Shown: piece by piece, positions 12,088 to 22,641 of the stretch
Position numbering within the stretch: the first letter of the stretch is position 1
Layout: each line of letters starts with the position of its first letter
Assembly (NCBI GenBank): GCA_031216915.1
Contig: CM062297.1
Location: forward strand, 531,734,971-531,798,970
Length of the DNA: 64,000 nucleotides
Source of the DNA: Pictodentalium vernedei
Taxonomy: Eukaryota; Mollusca; Scaphopoda; Dentaliida; Dentaliidae
Direction: 5' to 3'
Program-made: the position numbers and the translations under genes
The notes under the pieces: generated by a model
Databases searched by the model: none
What the model saw: the letters and a program-made list of their open reading frames with translations, nothing else
What the model was told of the DNA's origin: nothing

Positions 12088-12315
12088 AGAATGATAATTG
12101 GCGCCAATTTCGGGACGTCTGCGTCACTGCGCATGCGCAGTAGAGGCGTAGTATGGAGGTCCTTTAGGACATGATTTCTTTTTGTTTTGGATGCAAATTT
12201 TGGGGATTGGGGGGCAAAATTTGTGTTTGGCCCTGGTTTTGTTAGAGTTAGCACCAGCTAAGTCTGGGTCATTGGTAAGTATAAAAAATATATAAATTAC
12301 TATAAATTTTTTAAC
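12088..12315 (+). repeat. Right ITR of D2
   Basis: It runs from AGAATGAT to TTTTTTAAC and has the D4/D6-like variants GGGACGTCTGCGTC and TATGGAGGTCC. The last ~27 bp extend beyond the part complementary to the left ITR. Confidence 0.9.
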
Positions 12316-12791
12316 TTTTGGCTAAGAATCAGGTCCTAATAAATATCCGGAACCTATTGTTATTAAGGCCCTTCCGTCTTCAGACGGGCATAGGCCTTTA
12401 CCTTGTCCGGTTAGAGCTTTACGTATTTATAAACGAAGATCTCAGTTTATCAGAAAGGGACGAAAACGCTTCTTTCTGTCTCTGATGCCTAATAGAAAGG
12501 ACATTACGGTCCATTCTATTGCTAGATGGATTCAATTAAGTATCCGTACTGCTTATGATAATCTATCTTCAACTTAGCAGTCTGTGCTTAAAGATTTCGG
12601 CTCATGAAGTAAGAGCTCTTTATACATCTTGGGCTTACGCAAATAGTGTTGCTATTACAGATTTAATGAAGGCTGCATATTGGTCTCAGCCATCCACATT
12701 CACGAATTTTTATCTCAGAAATATTGAGTCCATTTCTGGAGACCTGCATTGTTTAGGTCCGTTATCTGTTGCTCAGAATGTCGTCCACTAA
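12316..12791 (+). pseudogene. D2b tyrosine recombinase 3' fragment
   Basis: It covers the catalytic half from AKNQ to the stop. A one-base loss occurs in the first codons (CAGGTCC against CAGGCTCC), an in-frame TAG follows near 12575 (CAACTTAGCAG) and a one-base gain near 12591 (CTTAAAGATTTC). The HEVRALYTSWA and TNFYLRN stretches are still readable in the frame ending at 12791. The conserved Arg upstream lies in the part removed. Confidence 0.85.
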
Positions 12792-13391
12792 ACAGTTGCA
12801 ACTATAGTTATGCAGGCTTTCTGTTCCGGCAGTGACTCTGTCCTGCTGCCCTCTTCACTCATTTGACCCAGGGGAAGGGTGGGGGGGGGGGGGGTGGGGG
12901 GGAGGGTGTTCCCTTAGGTCCCCTGCTTTATAGTGAAAAGCAAGGGGATACCTCCTCCGGAGTCAGTAATTCTGAGTCGGTACCGGGATGGTTTTAAAGT
13001 GTAAAGCTAATGTTTTAATTCATTCATGTCATATTTTTAAAGAGTAGCTCGGTGTGAAGCATTTGTATATGTCACGTGTCAAACTGGCATTAATATACAA
13101 TCCTCGGACACTTTTAATGAGTATAAAGAGTCTCAATTCTCTGGACTTACTTTATTTATTGGCTTACTTTAAAAATATTTAGTATAAAGGGTTATACTGG
13201 TTTTAATAGAGAATATGGATGTTATTATGCTCAATTATGAAAGATGTTGTATCTTTCTAATTTCTCATAAATAAGAAAGATACATGTAAAGCCTAATCCT
13301 CCTTTTCTCCTTGAGGGGATAACTCTATTATATATAGTTGAGCTTATTGGATTTTCCTCTATGTCCTAGGCCCTCCAGCCTTTTTTCTATT
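12792..13391 (+). other. 3' tail of D2b
   Basis: Non-coding tail: long interrupted G-tract around 12880-12905 and the perfect stem GTATCTTTCT/AGAAAGATAC at 13249-13283. Confidence 0.65.
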
Positions 13392-13480
13392 CAGCTATGT
13401 CTGGGTCATTGGTACAGTATAAAAATGTTAAAAAATTTATAGTAATTTATATATTTTTTATACTTACCAATGACCCAGAC
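13392..13480 (+). repeat. ICR of D2b
   Basis: The junction is at 13426/13427. It has the CAGCTATGTC variant and is identical in layout to the other ICRs. Confidence 0.9.
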
Positions 13481-13557
13481 GGGGATGGCCCTCCCAGGAG
13501 GTGGGAACTCGTACCTCCCCGCTGAGTACATAGCGCTAACCAGGCACTGCTTGTATG

Positions 13558-13781
13558 AATGATAATTGGCGCCAATTTCGAGACCTCCTTGACACTGCAC
13601 ATGCGCAGTGGAGGAAAAGTATGGAGGACCATTTAGGACATGTTATTTTCGGTTTTAGATGCAAATTTTGGGGATTGGGGGCAAAATTTGTGTTTGGCCC
13701 TAGATTTTGAGAATTAGCACCAGCTATGTCAGGGTCATTGGTAAGTATAAAAAATATATAAATTACTATAAATTTTTTAAC
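13558..13781 (+). repeat. Right ITR of D2b
   Basis: It ends TTTTTTAAC at 13781 directly against satellite TTTCTAACG. The palindrome has one change (CTGCACATGCGCAG). Confidence 0.9.
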
Positions 13782-14239
13782 TTTCTAACGATAAAAAGGG
13801 TTCCACTGGAACCACCGGGGGCAAAATCAAAATTCCGAAACCTTCATGCACATCAAGAGATGTTACCTGAACACATTAGCATTGTTTCAATGTTACGAAT
13901 TGAATACCCTAGGAGCCTTTTCATGAAAACTGATTTTCTAAAGATAAAAGTGCTTCCACGGGAACCTCCGGGGGGCAAAATCAAAATACCGAAGCCTACA
14001 TGCACATCTAGAGATGTTACCTGAACACATTAGCATAGTTTAAGCGTTTCAAATTAAATACCCTACGAGCCTTTCGATGAAAACTAATTTTCTAACGATA
14101 AAAGTGGTTCCACTGGAACCACGGGGCAAAATCAAAATTCCAAAATCTTCATACCCATCTAGAGATGTTACCTGCACATATTAGCATAGTTTAAACGTTT
14201 CGATTTTAATACCCTAGGAGCCTTTCGGTGAAAACTGAT
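13782..14239 (+). repeat. 153-bp satellite array between D2b and D3
   Basis: There are about three monomers with the marks GTGGTTCCACTGGAACCAC (or variants), AAAATCAAAATTCCGAAACC, TTCATGCACATC, CTGAACACATTAGCATAG and CCTTTCGATGAAAACTGAT. The array begins mid-monomer at TTTCTAACG and ends at GAAAACTGAT, the two sides of the DIRS target. Confidence 0.9.
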
Positions 14240-14440
14240 ATTTTTATACTGTACCAATGACCCAGACATAGCTGGTGCTAACTCTTAAAATATAGGGCCA
14301 AACACAAATTTTGCCCCCCAATCCCCAAAATTTGCATCTAAAACTAAAGAAAACATGTCCAGTGAGGCCCTCCACACCTCGCCCCCACTGCGCATGCGCA
14401 GTGTCAAGGACGTTCCGAAATTGGCGCCATTTATCATTCT
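14240..14440 (+). repeat. Left ITR of D3
   Basis: It runs from ATTTTTATACTG to ATCATTCT, with the palindrome ACTGCGCATGCGCAGT at 14387-14402. Confidence 0.9.
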
Positions 14441-15333
14441 AAGTTTGGCCCTTCATCAGTTAACATCTGACTGATCTTTGTGCTTTTAAATCTCAGTTTA
14501 AATGATGCCAGACAAATAAATATTAGTGAAATGGTGATTCTAAGGAGGATAGAAAAGGAGGAGAGGAAAAGAATGTGTGACAGAATATTATCAGGGCTGT
14601 AACTTAAAATTTTTTAATGAAATTATGTTAAGTTACCTATTTTCAAGGCAGCAGCCATTTTGTTGTCATTCTGATTATTTAGTTACACTGTTTTTACAAG
14701 TGTTTTTCCTCTCTCCCTGTCCTTTAAGTTCCCCCTTGCTATTCTCCCATGCTTTTGGCATAATTTCTGTAATTATTATTACTAAAATTTCTTGGGAGTT
14801 TAGCTGAATAACAGAATGAATTCTGTTCTTTCCCCATGTTTACGTCTTCACCTACGGGTGGTTAGGCGTTGTGTTCTGCATCTACCATCTGATGTTCTGC
14901 AGTTTCTTCCCTGGAAGTCTCTGTTTTGCATCAGATGGTGTATTTTTGGTAACTGATTTCGGGCCTGGGTGCCTGGAGTCTTATTTTAGTGTTTTTACAC
15001 TCATTGTTTACATTTACAACAGCCCTCTGTGTGAGGGGGGGATTTCTAAATAATAATATCTTTATGTTATTTCAATCATAACTAGATACATTATTATTGT
15101 TCGTAAGTGTTGAATAAATTGTTTAAAATATTTTTAAAATTTTTGTCCACACTTAGGCTTGGGATCCATTGGGGCTCAACGTTACTTTTCAGAAACTTGG
15201 GCTGTTCTGAAAAAATATTTTTTCAAAATATTTTGATTTCAATTATTTTTTCTATATTAATGGATCATATTATTATTATGTATTTTGATTGCCAGGGGTT
15301 AGTGCGAGTACCAGGACTTGTTTTCTTTTCACA
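14441..15333 (+). other. 5' leader of D3
   Basis: Non-coding leader. It has an 11-bp stem, ACCATCTGATG/CATCAGATGGT, near 14884-14940, an AACAGAATGAATTCTGTT palindrome near 14810, GTAAGT at 15103 and GATTGCCAG|GGG ending at 15295, just before the former gag start. Confidence 0.6.
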
Positions 15334-16860
15334 TTGAAAGGATATTGATCAATTGTTTTAAGAGGAAGTCTTCCTCTGACCTTATTATCATTCTATATGT
15401 GGTCAGTGTACTCGCATTAACTCCGGTTCTGTATCGTATGATTTCGATGACAATATGGGAAGCGTATGTCACGGTATGTTGTTGGGGATTTGGACACTCC
15501 GGTCCTTTCCCCGCAGGGTCACTCTACTTTATCAATTTCTATTTCAGATGATCAAGATTAGGGTGATGTATCTGTGATGTCTTCCAACAGTGTGCCTCCG
15601 TCGTCACAATTAATGAAGGGCTAGCGGAAAAGTGCTCATGTAATACGCCAATTGCCTAAGAGGACCCTAGTAGGTTCGACGGCCTTTGACGTCCGCTAGC
15701 TCGCCCGGTGTAGCGTCCATTCACCGAATGGTTCGGCAGCCGGGTTCGTCCGTTGCGGTCTAAGAAGGAATTTTGGGGTGATGCGAGCACTATAAAATTA
15801 ACTTAATGCACACCCAGTGACGGCGGATCGGAGGGAGAACGGAGGAAGCCTTTTAGTCCGGTTCATAGCTCGTTCCGGTCCATCCGGACGGCAAGCGAGA
15901 GAGGCCCCTCTCTCGTCCAACAACATCTGGCCCCAGATGTTGTGGTACAAATGTGTCGTTAGCGGAGCATACGTCCGTCGCTCGGGACGCTCCGTTGTAT
16001 AGGCAGTCCGCTGAGACTGCTAAGGCTTCCTCTTCTCGTCAGCGCACACGACCGCACCTTGGCTGCGTGACCGCCGATATATTACCAGCTTCGCCGATCA
16101 AGGATTCTTCGGCGACCAGGTCACACCATCCGGCAGCCAGGGATTTGAGACCGATGGACTCGGACGTTCGCATAGGAAAAGTATGCGGGAGCCATCTGAT
16201 GCGGAGCTGCCCTCGGCGAAGCAGCGATAGACTGCACCTCCGCAGGTCTCGACGCCGGACATTCTTGTGCACATAGCACAGCTTATCGCAGCATCCCAGC
16301 AGCCGACAGAAACGGTGTCGGATCGAGAATTATCCGACAGCGCTGGGTCGGTAGCCGGGGACTCGAGGCCTGCAGACTCCGGACGTTCGCATAGGAAGTA
16401 TGCGGGAGTCAACGTACACGGAGCTTCCAGCGGCAATGCATCGTAAGTCCGCTACTGCACAGGCCTCGGGAACGAACGTGCTTTCCTTAATAGCACAGTT
16501 TATCGCAGCATCCCAGCATCAACTGAATCTGTCGCATATATTTTATCCGACGATGCTGGGTCGGGACGCTCCGCGGAAGCGGGTACGGACGTCCGAAAGT
16601 TTCATCCGGTCCGACGGGATACCGAAAGGGATTCGGTGGATTTCAAGCTTTCCCTTTCGGAACAACATATGCTGCGATGCCGGATAAGAAACTGATAGCG
16701 TCGGTGGACTTAGAAATTTTTGGTTCGGTTCAGGGACATCGTCCCTCAGTTCCGACATAGTCCAATAATGTCACACAAACTTTCGAATTATTGAACGACG
16801 CTATATATATTATTATTTTATGCTTGCTATCCAAGCATTTCTGGTTTCTTGTTCGAAGAG
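15334..16860 (+). pseudogene. D3 gag remnant, copy 1
   Basis: It starts where the gag ATG should be; the codon is TTG (ACATTGAAAGG). Recognisable blocks include GAGGAAGTCTTCCTCTGAC, the CGCTAGCTCGCCCGGTGTAG stretch and the conserved hairpin at 15920-15943. A segment of about 205 bp, absent from D5 but present in D7, repeats the CGGACGTTCGCATAGG region and looks like gag from a D4-like copy (GATGCGGAGCTGCCCTCGG). Frames are broken throughout. Confidence 0.8.
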
Positions 16861-18370
16861 TTATGGAGATGTCTTTCAAAAGTGTGCCTCTGTCGTCATA
16901 GTTAATGAAGAGTTAGCGGCAATAAGTGCTCATGGAATATGTCTATCGCTTACGGAGTGACATTCGCTAGCTCACCCGGTGTAGCGTACATTCATCGGAT
17001 GGTTCGGCTGCCGGGTTCGTCCGTTGCGGTCTAGGAAGGAGATTTGGGTGATGCGAGCACTTTAATTACTTTAGTACTCACCCAGTGACGGCAGATTGAG
17101 GACTGATCGGAGGAAGCCAACAACATAGGGGACCGCATGTTGTGGTTCAGATATTTTACATTCGGAGCATATGTCCGTTGCTCGGGACGCTCCGTTATAT
17201 TGACAGTCCGAGAGACTGTCTTTAATGCTTCCTCATCCTCACAGCAGGGCACACGACCGCACATTGGCTACGTGACCTCGAGTATCCGATCAGTTTCGGC
17301 ATTCAGTGATTCCACAGCGAATAGGTCGCGCCATCCGGTAGCCAAGGGACACGAGGCCTATACACTCCGTTCGCTCGCATATTGGAAGTATGCACGGGGT
17401 AACGATCTCGGAGCTTCCTGCGGCAATGCATCGTAAGACCGCTGCTCCTCAGGCCTCAGTGACGGACGTGCTATCCGAGTTAGCACAGTTGTTTCGCAGC
17501 ATCCCAGCAATTGACGGTTTCTCGGTCGAATCAGGAATTATCCGACGGCGCTGGGTCGGTGCGGTCCGCGGTTGCATCAAGCTACGGACGACCGAACGCT
17601 TTATAGGGTCCGACAGGATGGCGAAAGGGATTCGAAAGATTTCGAGTTTTCCCTTTAGTAGTATCGGAAGATGCCTTTCATATCTTCTGGCATTTCTTCC
17701 AGTGATTATTTTTCGGACTTCATTGCTGCGATCTTGGATAAGAGACTTATAGCGTCATTGGACTCGGATTTTTCGATCGGTACAGGGACTTTGTCTCTGA
17801 CTTACCGACGCAGTCCAATATTGTCATTACAACATGTGTTTTATTTTTCGACGCTATATATTTATATATATATACAAGACGGCTACTAAGCATGATAGTT
17901 TAGTTTCTTGTCCGCGTGGCTCATTTCTGCCATTTTATCTTTTTTACATATAGTTTATTTTGGCAGAGCAGGGCATACCGAGAGTTCATATGCGTCTAGA
18001 CGGTGTGATTAAAGACTGCATATATTCTTTTTCACCGTTTATGTCTTTTCCAATTTCAATGTTGGGAACGACATTATGTATATTAGACTTAACTTAGACG
18101 CTTTATTATACGTAATCCGCCTTACTGAGGCGTTATCATTACGTCTTCAAGAAAAGATTTACGGGATATTATTCTCAATGTAATTTCTTTTGAGGGCAGT
18201 AGTTTGTTCACGTATAACTCCGCCCTTCAGTGGCTGATTGGAGTTGGTTAGACGTGAGGCAGCCCTAGCTACATCCACGCGTGGATAGTAGGTTAAGAAC
18301 TCTCTCAGAGTCGCTTCGTTCTCGGAGGAGCTTCTCTTCGACGGCAACTTTCCGGCAATCCATGAATTGC
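16861..18370 (+). pseudogene. D3 gag remnant, copy 2
   Basis: This is a second pass through gag, starting at the GATGTCTTTCAAAAGTGTG block and reaching the GACGGCAACTTTCCGGCAAT block near the end of ORF1. A deletion near 17118 (GAAGCCAACAACATAGGG), shared with D7 but not D5, removes the first hairpin. Stops and frameshifts are frequent. It is joined directly to RNase H sequence, so the RT core is missing. Confidence 0.8.
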
Positions 18371-18380
18371 TTGATTTATA

Positions 18381-19330
18381 CATTCTCTTGTCTATCTAGT
18401 GTTACAAGAGATTCAGACTGGGGCAAACATTCGGTGGTTGACTCAGAGAGTGCCGCCGCAGTTGCCGGACCCGAGTGTGGCTGTTATGACGGTTGCCAGT
18501 CAAACAGATTGGGATATATACTGATCCCTACGGATTCGAAGTGCCAGGGTCTTTGGGTTCCGCAGTCTTTTAGCTATCAGTTAACTTCCGCGGAATAATG
18601 TTTTTTAGGCTTGCTTTATGTCATTGCATGAACATTATTCAGAAACGCATGCCCAAATTACTGTCCTTTAATTCGACAGTAGTGGCGTATCTCCGGAACC
18701 AGGGAGGCACTCTTTCGTTTCCGTTATTCAATTTAATGGAAAGAATCCGTCTGTTGGTTATAGTACACCAAGTTCAGTTTTGGTCCGTCATATTCTGGGT
18801 CGTCTGATTGTTTTATCGCACTCCCGTTCTCTTACGGGTCGCTTGTTGCTGTCAGAATGGACTCTCAACAAACAAGTATTCAATCAGATTTGCTATCTAT
18901 GGGAGCGCCCAATGATGTTTTATTTATGACACAGTTGGCTAATCAATTGCAGACGTATGTGTTGGCTTGTCCAGATCTCTGAGCTAATACTGTTAACGCT
19001 CTATTGATCTATAGGACAGAATGATAGGATACGCGTATCCTCCGGCGCTGTTGTTTTTAGCAGGTATTGCTAAGATAAACAACCACAATATATTTCTGTT
19101 GATAGCATCTCTATCTTCACAGAGATCATGAGTAATTTACTCTCTTGTCTACTGTGGATCTTAACGTGATATCTTCCTCTATGTGAGGATCTTTTTTCAC
19201 TGGGTAAATCGTGTCATTTTTATCACAACCAGCAAGGTCGCAACCTTCATGTTTTCCGTTGTGTGGTCCATATTGCATTGTAAGCACTGTACTGGACGAG
19301 CTTTGGACGCGATTTCTTACTATAGGAGAT
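18381..19330 (+). pseudogene. D3 RNase H / methyltransferase-like remnant
   Basis: It begins with the block AAGAGATTCAGACTGGGG, which in D4 lies about 400 bp past the YLDD codons. The RNase H Asp region reads ATGACGGTTGCCAGTC, so the first catalytic Asp codon is lost. ATGATAGGATACGCGTATCC marks the methyltransferase-like end. There is no usable frame. Confidence 0.75.
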
Positions 19331-20266
19331 CCTCTTCTTCGCTATTCTATGCGACTAAAGTGGAGGCTCTTCCGTCGTGGTGTAGGGATCATTATGTTCA
19401 TATGGTTGATCCCTCCATACTACTCATTGCTATTTTTTAGTATACTTGTTTCACAAGATCTACTGCAGCCTGTTGTTATTTAGGTTATAGGTTTATGTTA
19501 CCTCATACCTATGCACTCTACAATAGTTTACAATTGAGTCTTTTGTCTCTTTATCTAAGTCAGTTAGTAATTTTTTGATAAATAGACTTAGAATCTTTAG
19601 ATTAAATTCCTATACGGATTTTAACTTCAGGTTCTTATTTAGCTAAGTAATCATTTGAGCCTCTGGAAACAGTAGTTTTCAAATTCTGACCTTTTAGACA
19701 GTAATTCTGTTGGTTTCTCTTTTACTGTAGAGTCAGTGAGTTTCATGCACTATCGATGGATGATTTTCACTTTCATAGTTTCGGAATCAATACTTCCGTT
19801 ACTATTTAGGTTGGATTGTTGTATAAGAGTTAGGCTCCTATTATCCGGAACCTATTATTTTAAGGTCCTTCCGTCTTCGTATGGGCATAGGCCTTTACTC
19901 TTTCCGGGTACAGTTTATGTATTTATAAACAGATATCTGTTTATTACAAGGGCGTAAGCTTCTTCTGTCTTTGATGTCTAGTAGAAGGACGTTACGCTCC
20001 ATTTTATTGTTAATGGATTCTATTAACTAGCGTACTGCTTATGGTATATCATTGGCTTAGCAGTTGTGCTTAAGATTTCGGCTCATGAAGTAAGAGTTCT
20101 TCTACTTCTTGGGCTTACATTAATAGTGTTCTATTATAGATTTTTGAAGGCTGCTCATTGCGCTCAGCCATCCATTCATGAATTTTATCTCAGAAATATC
20201 GAGTCCATTTCTGGAGGCCTCTATTGTTAGGTCTATTATCTACTGCTCAGAATGTCATTCACTTAA
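19331..20266 (+). pseudogene. D3 tyrosine recombinase remnant
   Basis: The order of YR blocks is kept, including GTGTAGGGATCATTATGTTCA, GTCAGTGAGTTTCATGCAC, CGGCTCATGAAGTAAGAG (HxxR region) and AATTTTATCTCAGAAATAT (Tyr region). Indels and stops break the frame many times, so the recombinase must come from elsewhere. Confidence 0.8.
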
Positions 20267-20847
20267 CAGTTGCTACTATAGCTAGGTAGGCTGTCTGTTT
20301 CGGCAGTGTCTCCGTTCGGCTGCCCTCTTCGCTCTGGGCTATTTGACCCAGGGCAAGAAAAAGGGGGGGGGGAGGGTGTTCCCTTGGGTCACCTGTTTTT
20401 TACTATGAAAACAAGGGGATACCTCCTCCGGAGTTAGTAATTCTGAGCTGTTTTTAGGATGGTTGTTTAGTGAGAAGTTTAAGTTTATAAAATTCATTCA
20501 AGTCTTAGTTTTTAAAGTATAGCTTTTGAATATTGCATATGTCAACGGACATGATTATGCAATTCTCACACACTTTTAGGAGTATAAGAGTCTCTATTCT
20601 CTAGACTTACTTTATTATTGGCTTACTTTAAAAATTATTAGTATAAGGATTATTGGATATTAATAGAGTACATGGATGTATGAAGCTCAATTTTTGGAAG
20701 GTGTTGTATCTTTCTAATTTATCATAAATAAGAAAGATACATGTAAGGCCTATTACTTCTTTTCCCTACAGGGGATGACTCTATTTTATTTTATTGAGCG
20801 TATTCCATTTTGCTCTATGTCCTTGGCCCTCCAGCCTTTTTACTATT
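20267..20847 (+). other. 3' tail of D3
   Basis: Non-coding tail. It has a G-tract near 20366 and the perfect 10-bp stem at 20706-20740, which is intact although the coding regions are ruined. Confidence 0.65.
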
Positions 20848-20936
20848 CAGCTATGTCTGGGTCATTGGTACAGTATAAAAATGTTAAAAAATTTATAGTA
20901 ATTTATATATTTTTTATACTTACCAATGACCCAGAC
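20848..20936 (+). repeat. ICR of D3
   Basis: The junction is at 20882/20883. The CTATG variant agrees with both ITRs of D3. Confidence 0.95.
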
Positions 20937-21011
20937 GGGGATGGCCCTCCCAGGAGTTGGGAACTCTTGCCTCCCCGCTGAGTACATAGCGCTTACCAGG
21001 CACTGGTTATT

Positions 21012-21238
21012 AGAATGATAAATGGCGCCAATTTCGGAACGTCCTTGACACTGCGCATGCGCAGTGGGGGCGAGGTGTGGAGGGCCTCACTGGACATGTT
21101 TTCTTTAGTTTTAGATGCAAATTTTGGGGATTGGGGGGCAAAATTTGTGTTTGGCCCTATATTTTAAGAGTTAGCACCAGCTATGTCTGGGTCATTGGTA
21201 AGTATAAAAAATATATAAATTACTATAAATTTTTTAAC
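21012..21238 (+). repeat. Right ITR of D3
   Basis: It mirrors the left ITR including copy-specific bases. The palindrome is at 21050-21065. Confidence 0.9.
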
Positions 21239-22439
21239 TTTCTAACGATAAAGGTGGTTCCACTGGAACCACCGGGGGTCGAATCAAAATTTTGAAACCT
21301 TCATACACTTCTCGAGTTAATACCTGAACACATTAGCGTAGTTTAAGCATTTCGAATTAAATACCCTAGGAGCCTTTCGATGAAAACTGATTTTCTAACG
21401 ATAAAGGTGGTTCCACTGGAACCACCGGGGACAAAATCAAAATTCTGAAACCTTCATGCACATCTAAAGATGTTACCTGAACACATTAGCATAGTTTAAG
21501 CTTTTCAAATTATATACCCTAGGAGCCTTTTGATGAAAACTGATTTTCTAACAATAAAAGTGGTTCCACTGGAACCACCGGGGGCAAAATCAAAATTCCG
21601 AAACCTTCATGCACATCTGGAGATGTTACCTGAACACATTTGCATAGTTTAAGCCTTTCGAATTAAATGCCATAGGAGGCTTTCGATGAAAACTGATTTT
21701 GTAACGATAACCGGGGGCAAAATCAAAATTCCGAAACCTTCATGCACATCTAGAGATGTTACCTGAACACATTAGCATAGTTTAAACGTTTCGAATTAAA
21801 TACCCTAGGAGCCTTTCGATGAAAAGTGATTTTCTAACGATAATAGTGGTTCCACTGGAACCACCGGGATTCAAATCAAAATTCCGAAACCTTCATGCAC
21901 ATCTAGAGATGTTACCTGAACACATTAGCATAGTTGTAACGTTTCGAATTGAATACCCTAGGAGCCTTTCGATGAAAACTGATCCTAACGATAAAAGTGG
22001 TTCCTCTGGAACCACCGGGGAAAAAATCAAAATTCCTAAACCTTCATGCACATCTGGAGATGTTACCAGAACACATTAGCATAGTTGAAACCTTTCGAAT
22101 TGAATACCCTAGGAGCCTTTCGATGAAAACTTATTTTCTAACGATAAAAGTGGTTCCACTGGAACCACTGGGGGCAAAATCAAAATACCGAAACCTTCAT
22201 GCACATCTGGAGATTTTACCTGAACACATTGTATAGTTTAAACGTTTCAAATTGAATACACAAGGAGCCTTTCGATGAAAACTGATTTTCTAACGATAAT
22301 AGTGGTTCCACTGGAGCCACAGGGGACAAAATCAAAATTCCGAAACCTTCATGCACATCTAGAGATGTTACCTGGACACATTAGCATAGTTCAAACGTTT
22401 CGAATTGAATACACTAGGAGACTTTCGATGAAAACTGAT
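21239..22439 (+). repeat. 153-bp satellite array between D3 and D4
   Basis: About eight monomers; the spacing of the TTTTCTAAC mark is mostly 152-153 bp, with one 133-bp unit lacking GGTTCCACTGGAACC. The single-C-centred palindrome GTGGTTCCACTGGAACCAC is in most units. Open frames across the units are not genes. Confidence 0.95.
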
Positions 22440-22641
22440 ATTTTTATACTGTACCAATGACCCAGACTTAGCTGGTGCTAACTCCACAAAAACCAGGGCC
22501 AAACACAAATTTTGCCCCCCAATCCCCAAAATTTGCATCCAAAACAAAAAGAAATAATGTCCTAAAGGACCTCCATAATACGACTCTACTGCGCATGCGC
22601 AGTGACGCAGTCGTCCCGAAATTGGCGCCAAATATCATTCT
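22440..22641 (+). repeat. Left ITR of D4
   Basis: About 200 bp, from ATTTTTATACTG to ATCATTCT. D4-specific bases (ATAATGTCC, CATAATACGAC) are mirrored exactly in the right ITR. Confidence 0.95.
22588..22603 (+). promoter_or_regulatory. NRF1-type palindrome in left ITR of D4
   Basis: ACTGCGCATGCGCAGT contains a perfect match to the known NRF1 consensus YGCGCAYGCGCR. The same 16 bp recurs in nearly all ITRs here. In DIRS-1 the ITRs act as promoters, so a transcription-factor site in this position is plausible. Binding is an inference. Confidence 0.5.

Larger units (their letters stand above)
5163..12315 (+). mobile_element. D2: chimaeric DIRS retrotransposon copy
   Basis: The copy has a DIRS left end (ATTTTTATACTGTACC...) and a right end (...TTTTTTAAC), decayed ORF1, RT-RH and YR regions, and an ICR. 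The left ITR carries the GACATAGCTGG variant, but the ICR and right ITR carry the complement of GACTTAGCTGG, and other ITR positions also disagree. The left ITR instead matches the right ITR of the adjoining fragment D2b. In every other copy with testable ends the ICR agrees with the left end, so D2 is best read as a recombinant of two copies. The left flank is non-satellite; the right flank is YR coding sequence of D2b. Confidence 0.85.
12316..13781 (+). mobile_element. D2b: 3' fragment of another DIRS copy
   Basis: The fragment starts abruptly inside a YR gene (TTTTGGCTAAGAATCAGG) directly after the D2 right end, and continues through the YR 3' end, tail, ICR and right ITR into satellite. 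ICR and right ITR both have the CTATG variant. The simplest reading is that an element was inserted in this copy's YR gene and that later recombination removed this copy's 5' part. Confidence 0.85.
14240..21238 (+). mobile_element. D3: non-autonomous DIRS element
   Basis: Both ITRs and the ICR are intact and mutually consistent, including copy-specific variants seen at both ends (AGTGAGGCCC, CACCTCGCCCCCACTG). The body is degenerate: the gag ATG is TTG, the gag region is present twice, about 1.3 kb spanning the end of ORF1 and the RT core is missing, and RNase H, methyltransferase-like and YR regions are riddled with stops. Flanks are satellite split at GAT^TTTC without duplication. D5 and D7 share this architecture, so it moves as a lineage that depends on proteins from intact copies such as D4. 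Confidence 0.9.

Noticed and set aside
21239-22439. CRISPR-like regularity of the 153-bp units
   Set aside because: The whole unit repeats with no unique spacers, and the genome is eukaryotic; this is a satellite.
21819-22460. Open frames in the satellite (VVPLEPPG...KSKFRNLHAHLEMLPEH)
   Set aside because: Each is one monomer read in one frame. There is no variation pattern expected of a coding repeat and no longer frame.
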